A stretch of 64,000 bases of DNA from Aselliscus stoliczkanus. Its lineage: Eukaryota; Chordata; Mammalia; Chiroptera; Hipposideridae. Position 1 is the first letter of the stretch. The number at the start of each line of letters is the position of its first letter. Location: the NCBI GenBank assembly GCA_033961575.1, contig CM066736.1, forward strand, positions 79,012,852 to 79,076,851, written 5' to 3'. Position numbers and translations under genes: made by a program. This document shows positions 57,280-64,000 of the stretch, piece by piece. A model generated the notes under the pieces. The model searched no databases. It worked only from the letters and a program-made list of their open reading frames with translations, and was not told where the DNA came from.

Positions 57280-57825
57280 AGGACCTTGAAAATTTGAAAC
57301 ACTGGAAGAGAGCATATATGCTAAAACCTGAAGGAAAATGCACAGATACACGGGCAATGAGGTGTTCTTCAGGATAACAGCAACATCAAGTGTTCTACAA
57401 ATGTAGAGACCCATTCGGAATTAGGCCTCAGATGAACAAGATTTGGGTATTACTGGCCCAATGGATCACAAACACACACAGATAGTCAGGTCCATCTTCT
57501 ACAGCACAACAAGGCCTGGGCTGGGCAAGAGAAGCCCTGTCTGGTCCTGGCCCTGGGCTAACTCTGATATGACTTTAGAGATGTCCCTTTCCCATGGGGG
57601 TCATCTTTGATGTGTGTGTGCTAGATGAACAAGTTTTTAAGGCACTTCCTGGGCTGAAATTAAATGTTCCTAAGGGAAAAACAAAATCAAATCAAACAAA
57701 CAAAAAAACATGAAGTAACGCTTGTACTATATTATGTATTGGTTAATTTCCATTAGATTTTATTTCTTCTCTTATAATCACAGCTCTCTGAAGAAGTATT
57801 CACAACAATAGTATTATAGATACTA
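57280..57825. other. Intron, unannotated
   Basis: No gene or clear repeat is seen. Confidence 0.4.
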
Positions 57826-57827
57826 TT

Positions 57828-58050
57828 TGCTGAATGCCTATTTGTACCAGGCTCTGTGTTAAGGGCTTTCCAATTTTGTCTCATTTATTTCGTGTAACAG
57901 CCTTGATAGGTAGGCATTATACCCATTTTACAGGTAAGGAAACCTATAAAGGTTCAAAGAAGTTAAGTGACTTTCCCAAGTTACTTAGGTAAAGCTGGTG
58001 GACTCAGGATTCAAACCCAGTTCTCTCTGACTTCAAATCTGTTGTTTCTT
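57828..58050 (-). repeat. MIR, antisense
   Basis: 'TACCAGGCTCTGTGTTAAGG', 'CATTTTACAGGTAAGGAAAC' and 'CAGGATTCAAACCCAG' make a nearly complete reversed MIR. Confidence 0.87.
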
Positions 58051-58605
58051 CTCACTGTTCCATGTTCTCTTAATGCACTAACCAAGAAAATTTCAGAGGA
58101 TAATTAGAATATTGAAAGATGTAGAAATTTGATGCTATAAAGGTCCAAGAAAAGGTGGGTTATTCACCTTGTTCTCACATCAAACACCGAAATAAATTCC
58201 AGTAGATCAAAGATTAAGTGACTAAAAAGTAAACTATGGTTTTACTAGAAGAAAGCATGGGTAATTTGTTAAATATATTGGTGAAAGGAAGGTATAATAC
58301 AAAATTCAAAAGCTAAACAGGAAAAAAAGTGATAAATATGCCTATATAAAATGTTTCAAACTTCTGATTGGCAAGAAATACCATAAAGGGGAATAGTTAA
58401 AATATAGTAAATATACAATAACACAAAATACAAATACCAAACTAGTAAGTGTATTTGTAATAGTTATCTGAGGTAGAACACTAATATTTTTATTATGCAG
58501 ATAAAATTTTAAAAGAATAAACTATCCAAATAAAAAATAACTAAAATAAGTAAACAGGAATTTTATGCAAAAATAAATTTAAATAACCAACAAATATATA
58601 AAAAG
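58051..58605. other. AT-rich intron
   Basis: It may include the more 5' part of the old L1 described next. No gene is seen. Confidence 0.4.
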
Positions 58606-58796
58606 AAACTTAACCTCATACTGGAAAAATGCAAAATTTAAAAATAGAATTTCTGCCTATCAGAATGGCAAAGATCAAATGTTGGGGTATATGCAATTTT
58701 TATGAGTGTGAGGAGGTAGCCAATCGTATATTATTTGTAGGAGTATAAAATACTGCTACATTTTGGGACACAACTTGGCAATAGCTGTCAAGATTT

Positions 58797-59067
58797 TTTT
58801 TTAATTGCAGAAAAGGGGGTGTTATTAGAAGAAAAAATACATTTCAAAGAAATGGAAGTGGGTCCGAACAGTAGAGAATGGCTCAAGGGTCATTATTAGA
58901 AAAGAAAGTACACTCCAAAGAGTTTGGAGCTGGCAAAGCAAAGGAAGCTCAAAAGGCCCAAGGGGGCTCAGGGCAAGGGCCAGGGCCAGGGAGTCATTAT
59001 TAGGAGAAAAAGTACACTACAAAGAGCTTGGAGCAGGCCGAGCAAAGGCTCAAAATGCTCAAAAGGC
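58797..59067 (-). mobile_element. 271-bp insertion of repeated units with 18-base target duplication
   Basis: The 18-base repeat CAATAGCTGTCAAGATTT flanks it at 58779-58796 and 59068-59085. A short T run opens it, so it is a reverse-oriented retroposed sequence. Inside, the phrase 'GTCATTATTAG' + 'GAAAGTACACTCCAAAG' + 'TTTGGAGC' occurs at about 58891 and again at 58992 with changes, and a third, more diverged copy is at about 58821. On the minus strand the unit has an AATAA-containing end that resembles the R region of some retroviral LTRs. No protein is encoded; origin unknown. Confidence 0.7.
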
Positions 59068-59917
59068 CAATAGCTGTCAAGATTTAACACTCATACCCTT
59101 TATTCAAAAAGTTATTGTTACAAGATATTTATTACAGTATTGTTTATAATAGCAAACTACTGAAGCAACCTACGCGTCCATCAACCATGCTTTAGCAAAA
59201 TAAATTGTTTTACATTGAATAATAGAATACTGTACAGCTGTTTTAAAAAAAGAGGCAATGTATAAGAATATGTGAATGAAGAAAGCATTCTAAGATATAT
59301 TAGAAAGTGGGGGGGGGAATCAAGGTATAAACCAATGTGTAAAATATGATATTATTTGTATAAAATTTTTAAATTATTTATAATTTCATAAACCTGCTTA
59401 TATTTGTAACAAAAATAATTGGTAGTATGTACAAGAACCATCAGCATGGTTACTTTGGAGAGAATAATAAGAGATAGGAGGGACCTTTTATTTTTATGCC
59501 TTTTTGTATTGCTTTAACTTTCATGTATGCATTATGTACACATATTAATTTTATTTTTATATCAATGCATTATCTGTGCAATGAAATTGTAGCCTGATTT
59601 TGTTTCCTTGTTTATTAATTCCTATTTGTTTACAGAATAGTCATTTTTAAAATGTGCAATAACAAAATAAAAGAAATAAATAATGTATATACCACTTGAC
59701 CTAGGAGTATATTTCCAGGGACTTTATCCTTTAGAAACATATTCATATGTGTTTGTGATAGCAAAAAGCAGACACAACCCTAACTACATCAATAGGGATC
59801 ATATTGAAAAAATTCTGGTCCATCCATGCCATGGAATAGGCTCCCATTAAAAAGATAGAATGATATAAGCTCACAGGGATGATGTGCAAGATACATGGTT
59901 AAATAAAAAGCAAACCA

Positions 59918-60063
59918 GTGGGCCGGCCGAGTGAATCAGTTGGTTAAGAGCTCGCTCAAGAGTGCGAGCTGAGCTCTGAGCAACAGCAGTTCGATGCCCA
60001 GCCTGAGCTGAGCTGCCACTGAGCTGCCAACAGGTGGCAGGATGGCTCAGCTTAAAAAAAAAA
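59918..60063 (+). mobile_element. Type B tRNA-derived SINE
   Basis: 'GGGCCGGCCGAGTGAATCAG', 'GAGCTCGCTCAAGAGTGC' and 'GGCAGGATGGCTCAGCTT' plus poly(A). The target duplication AAAAAGCAAACCA is at 59905-59917 and 60064-60076. Confidence 0.93.
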
Positions 60064-60360
60064 AAAAAGCAAACCAAAAATAAGTTGTAGAATTATATAT
60101 GTGATATGACCCTGTTCATTTCAATTAAAAAGCAGTAATATATTAAAATAGGAAAAAATATAGAGCTAAAGTCATGTGCTTACATGTGCGATAGCAGATT
60201 TCCATAAAGTACACACAAGAAACTGCTAACAGTGATTACCACAGGGATGCAGATGGTGAAGGGACTTTTTACTTTTCTTTATTATATACTTTTCTGAAAC
60301 ATTGGAACTCATTTACCTTAATCACATATTTTTTTTAATAAAAAAGTAACTCAAACTGTT

Positions 60361-61958
60361 TGACAAAAGAAGAGGTTATTTGGTCCATGACATTTGTGCA
60401 TTGAGCTTACTGTAGGCAAGAGCCTAGATCAGATTGCTTTTCCTGTCTCTTCCTGCTCTCTGAGTCATACGTCTGACTCATCAGTGCCTGGACATTCTCT
60501 GAAATGACTCCCTCTACTGAGGAGTAGATCTGAGATTTTATAGTTCAGAGGGGCTATGAGACTCAAAGAGCTTTTTTTGAGTCTAACTCAAAGAGGCAGG
60601 AAAGAATTGAGGCGTAGAACGTCATTCAGCTAGTGAGTAGTACAGCCAGACCAAGACTAGCTTAGTGGACTTCCCAATTTACTGTGTGTAATTAGTGCTT
60701 TCAGCAAGGAGTTCATCAGAATAGAAAGCCAGGGAAGAGGCCAGGAAATGTATAAAAGTAAATAAGGAGACTTTCACAAGGTTATTATGAGAGGACCAGG
60801 ATATAGAATTGATGTTCCAGGCCTGATAGGGAAATACAGTGGTAACCCTCCCCTATCCCCCAATTTCATTGTCATAGAGGATTTATGAAAGGCCAAATAA
60901 GATTCTATATTTTATGTATAGATAAACCAATCAGTTGTTTTATTCTTTCTCATGAGCTGTAGCCATTTTCCCTGTAAATAAAAGAAAGCAGAGTTCTGAT
61001 ATCATCTGCAAAAAGTTAGTTCCATATAGGTTAGAAAACTGGACTTACTGTGTATTCAGTTGAAGCAGAAAAGCTTCCTAGGGCTTATCTTGTTCACCTT
61101 TGTTCTCTACCCATCCTCCTTCTCCTGGGGCAGAAAGATAGCCTTGTCACTGAAAAGCACTCAGTAATTATATTGTGTTGACTTAACTGAATTGATTGGA
61201 GAAAGATTTAACTTTTGCTTCTCATTAAATTTGACTTCAGAAAAATTTTTCCCTCTTGGCAGAGTTTTGTGCTTGTTTTTTAGATGTTCTGTTTCTCTTT
61301 TGGCATGGGCCCCAAAATGGGAGTTAGCACCAGCAACATAAACTCCAGACATTCTTTATTTTATTTTGTCAGAATTCATGCTGGAATTGTGCATGAGAAA
61401 TGGGGCAGTCAAGTTTATTTTGGAATAAGGCTCAGGGCTATCTAACCAAGCTCCGGATGACAGGACCGGGCATATGACCAAAGACAGGGATTTGGCGGGC
61501 AGCCAGCCCCATTCCATTCAGTCTCCCCAGAACCTCATCTGAATATATTAATCTGTCAGCACATACTTGTCTATGCACATTACATGTGTCTCTCTTTATT
61601 GTCCTGTTTTTCCTCTAATTTGGAAGGTTTCTATCTACCCCAGAAACCTAGCAAGCTCACAGAAGCATATTAAATGCACACACTAAAATCTCACTGGATG
61701 TGGGTAGAAAAAAAGTTTTGACCCAGTGAAACCATGGTACAAGCACAAGATGAAATTTCAAGTGTCTGCTAACTAGAAGTTCTCAAGAGCATGGAACCTA
61801 CTAAGTTAACTCTCCAAGGCCTGGGGAGGACATGAGGGGATTTGAGGCGGGTGACGTAATCTTAAACAGCCTCTTAGTTTGGGGAAACTTTTTTCTTCTG
61901 TCTATCTGAATAATATGCCTTATGAGACACCAGCATTCTCTGACTTGTTGTCTTCCAG
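60361..61958. other. 3' part of the PDZ3 intron
   Basis: 60580-60690 looks like a diverged reversed MIR. The segment ends with the acceptor of the next exon: CTTGTTGTCTTCCAG at 61944-61958. No other gene is seen. Confidence 0.5.
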
Positions 61959-62061
61959 GTGAATGGCATTGACCTCCGTGGAGCATCCCATGAACAGGCT
62001 GCCGCTGCACTAAAGGGGGCAGGACAGACGGTGACGATTATAGCACAATACCAACCTGAAG
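61959..62061 (+). CDS. DLG2: DLG2 (PSD-93) exon: last third of PDZ3
   Basis: A 103-base internal exon that continues the PDZ3 reading frame from 10350 in phase 0. It encodes 34 codons from VNGIDLRG to QYQPE plus one base of the next codon, then the donor G|GTCAGT at 62062. '[15 protein letters not shown]' is helix B, whose histidine (codon 61989-61991) selects Ser/Thr at position -2 of class I C-terminal ligands. The end '[10 protein letters not shown]' is the last strand. NGID and [17 protein letters not shown] fit DLG2; recalled DLG4 has NGVD and KNAGQ, and DLG1 has KNAGQAVTIVAQYRPE. The next exon, outside the window, should carry the linker to the SH3 domain. The frame is intact, with clean splice signals on both sides. 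Confidence 0.97.
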
Positions 62062-64000
62062 GTCAGTGAGAACTGAACTTCTTATGTTTTCGTATGTGAC
62101 TGTGTACCCGCATTTCTGGTCACCTGCGTTAACCAATCACCACCAACAAGATTATTTCAAACAACCTATGGTGAAAAGTCGATATTTCATGTCCCAAGAA
62201 CATAAGGCTTTGTAACCCTTAATGTTCCAAGGAAAACGGCAGAAAGTTAGAAAATCCTGTTTGAAATATGAGTTCAAATAAATAACAACTAGAATCAGCT
62301 TTATTTCATTTTTATTGTTATCTGGTCTGCACTTTTGGTCAGCAATGGATACTATGAAAACAATTAAGATTTAGGAAGCAATGAGGAAAGATGTCACCAC
62401 AGAAATAGATCATGATCAGTAGACCATATTCTCCCCTTGTGGCATTAACTCTTATGAACACTAACGTGGGTTTTGTTATCCTCTATGTGGATTTTTTTGT
62501 TTTGCCCTTTGTGCTACACTATTGCTTGTTTGGAATATGTCATTATAAACCCTGAGACTTGGTGAGATGTGCTAAATTAGATTAGCCATACCCTGCTCTT
62601 TGGTTTGGTTCAACATCTGTTTCTGTGATCAGAATGAGGTTCAATGAGACAACTGGAATGTTATCTATTGTGTAAGTTGATTTCTTAGCAAATTTGTGTA
62701 TAGATCGCTCTTTTGTTACGAAGACATATTATAGTTAAGCACAACACTGTGAGCTAGACTTTGTACAAAAACAAACAACAAAAAACAGAGAACTATGTGG
62801 CATCTGTTTTCAATAAATGTAGTTAATTTCTTTTGATCTATGTGACTAGCAGAGAGAAGTATTAAACAGCCAAACATGAAAGTACAAGATGCCATCAAGG
62901 AAGAGCTTTAGTGTGTGTGGGTCTAGAGAGCTTCTTCGGCTTTTCAAATAATTTTTAATGTCAGTTGACTTCGTTTTGTTTGGAAGACTGGGGTTTGTGT
63001 CTTTCCTGTGACATCTTAGATTTTACCATTAATGGTGACCAATCACATATTTTACATGAGAGCAGAGAAAACATTCTGCCCTATGTGTTTTGGCACATTA
63101 TTTTCACTTTGCCTGACTTTAGAATTTGCAATGGTTTTGGCAAAAGAAAAAAACGATTAAGTGCAGTGCCCTATTGCCCAAACCCAGATGTGACTAGAGA
63201 GCTGGCAAAGAGGGGACATGTGACTGTCAAAGAGGAATGGTGACAACACCAAGGACACATGTTTTTCCCAGCCAGTTTTCAGAAGTCTTCCCACTAATTA
63301 AGAATTAATAGACATGTCTTCTAATAGGAAGATGGGGCGCCAAAGGATCCAACGTGAAATAGGAAATGAAAAGATCTGGGTTAGCACAATTTGATAAACA
63401 AATTCTACTTCACATAAACTTTTTCATGGGATTCTTCCATTTCCTTGATAGCTGATCTCTTTCAGTCACAAACGCTATGCCCTTCACCATAACCTGGCAC
63501 AGGCATAAATATCTCTGCCTGTTTTTCGATTTCTGAAAAATTTCATCTCAAACAATTCTGCTGACTAATAAGATGGTCAGAACTATAGTTATACCAATTA
63601 GAAGCTCTTGGCAGTGAAGAAAGCCATTCAAATGACCTTCAACAGAACGATTTCCAGCCTTAAAGGCTACAATAAAGGACAAGCATGTCCTAATTCTATC
63701 AGCATAAATCTTCATCTTAAGCTTCCTTACCACTTGGTTTCCTTTAAGCAATATACTTAATTTGGATATTGTGCTGTACTTCGTTAAGATGCCTGTTCAA
63801 AGCATGTCCTATAAATCATGTAAATCAATTTTAAGGTGCTTCTAAAGTAACTTGTAAGTAGCAATAAGTTTTTTTCAGAATGCCAAAGTATAGATCAGAT
63901 TCACAGAATGACTCCCCTATTCATCTAACTGTATCCTAATTTGTTACAGATTTAAATCAGTGGATGTGGTCATGGGATATCAAACAATCATTTTCCCCAT
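62062..64000 (+). other. DLG2: Downstream DLG2 intron, partial
   Basis: It begins with GTCAGT and runs to the edge of the window. I see no further exon and no repeat I can name. The open frames (for example 62965-63243) lack splice or domain support. Confidence 0.6.

Larger units (their letters stand above)
58610..60360 (+). repeat. Old L1 3' ends, sense, with insertions
   Basis: Two successive L1M-type 3' ends appear. The first runs from 'CTATCAGAATGGCAAAGATC' to 'TTTGTATTGCTTTAAC'. The second begins near 59690 ('ACTTGACCTAGGAGTATA') and ends near 60360. They are interrupted by the insertion at 58797-59067 and by the SINE at 59918-60063. No open frame remains. Confidence 0.65.

Noticed and set aside
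59871..60077. Minus-strand ORF 59871-60077
   Set aside because: It is the reversed type B SINE with its poly(A) translated as phenylalanine.

Overview
This is a stretch of a placental-mammal nuclear genome, not a microbial one. It is AT-rich, has no compact gene array, and is dominated by interspersed repeats of several ages: MIR, L2, old L1, an MLT1-type LTR, Tigger, hAT and mariner. Two short coding exons with canonical splice sites encode one split PDZ domain. They match the third PDZ domain of DLG2 (PSD-93/chapsyn-110) better than DLG1, DLG3 or DLG4. The window is therefore the inside of the very large DLG2 gene, transcribed on the + strand, with a 51,608-base intron lying between the two halves of PDZ3.

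The young repeats are tRNA-derived SINEs with a GGCCGGCCGAGTGGC head, a ~80-bp palindromic mariner MITE in five copies, and an L1 whose 3' end looks bat-like. Together they suggest a bat, probably of the horseshoe/leaf-nosed (yinpterochiropteran) side. That taxonomic call rests on repeat style and recalled families, not on a search.

Layout: 1-10193 is the upstream intron with L2, Tigger, L1, two MITEs and LTR remains. 10194-10350 is the first PDZ3 exon. 10351-26171 is intron with MIR/L2, composite SINEs, MITEs, a (GATA)n tract and a probable solo LTR. 26181-34091 is an antisense, nearly full-length, degenerate L1 flanked by a 9-base repeat. It carries an (AT)n expansion, a 334-bp hAT element with 8-bp target duplication, and a 1,020-bp foldback mariner, which itself carries a SINE and a tiny poly(T) insertion. 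35740-36880 is a decayed retrocopy of an LDHAL6-type lactate dehydrogenase gene. 42001-42606 is a purine-rich block that could be an internal promoter and noncoding first exon. 49460-60360 is rich in SINE insertions with clear target-site duplications, and has an unusual 271-bp insertion made of repeated units. 61959-62061 is the second PDZ3 exon, and the rest is downstream intron.

Only DLG2 is an evident functional gene. Its product is a postsynaptic membrane-associated guanylate kinase scaffold; PDZ3 binds C-terminal peptides of synaptic membrane proteins. Everything else is intron, repeat or pseudogene. The most unusual items are a modular SINE family with a shared AATAAA-bearing 3' module and an SVA-like internal short-repeat section, the foldback mariner, the hAT element with duplicated ends, the repeated-unit insertion at 58797, and the candidate internal DLG2 promoter. 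Boundaries of ancient MIR/L2/L1 pieces are approximate because no alignment could be run.
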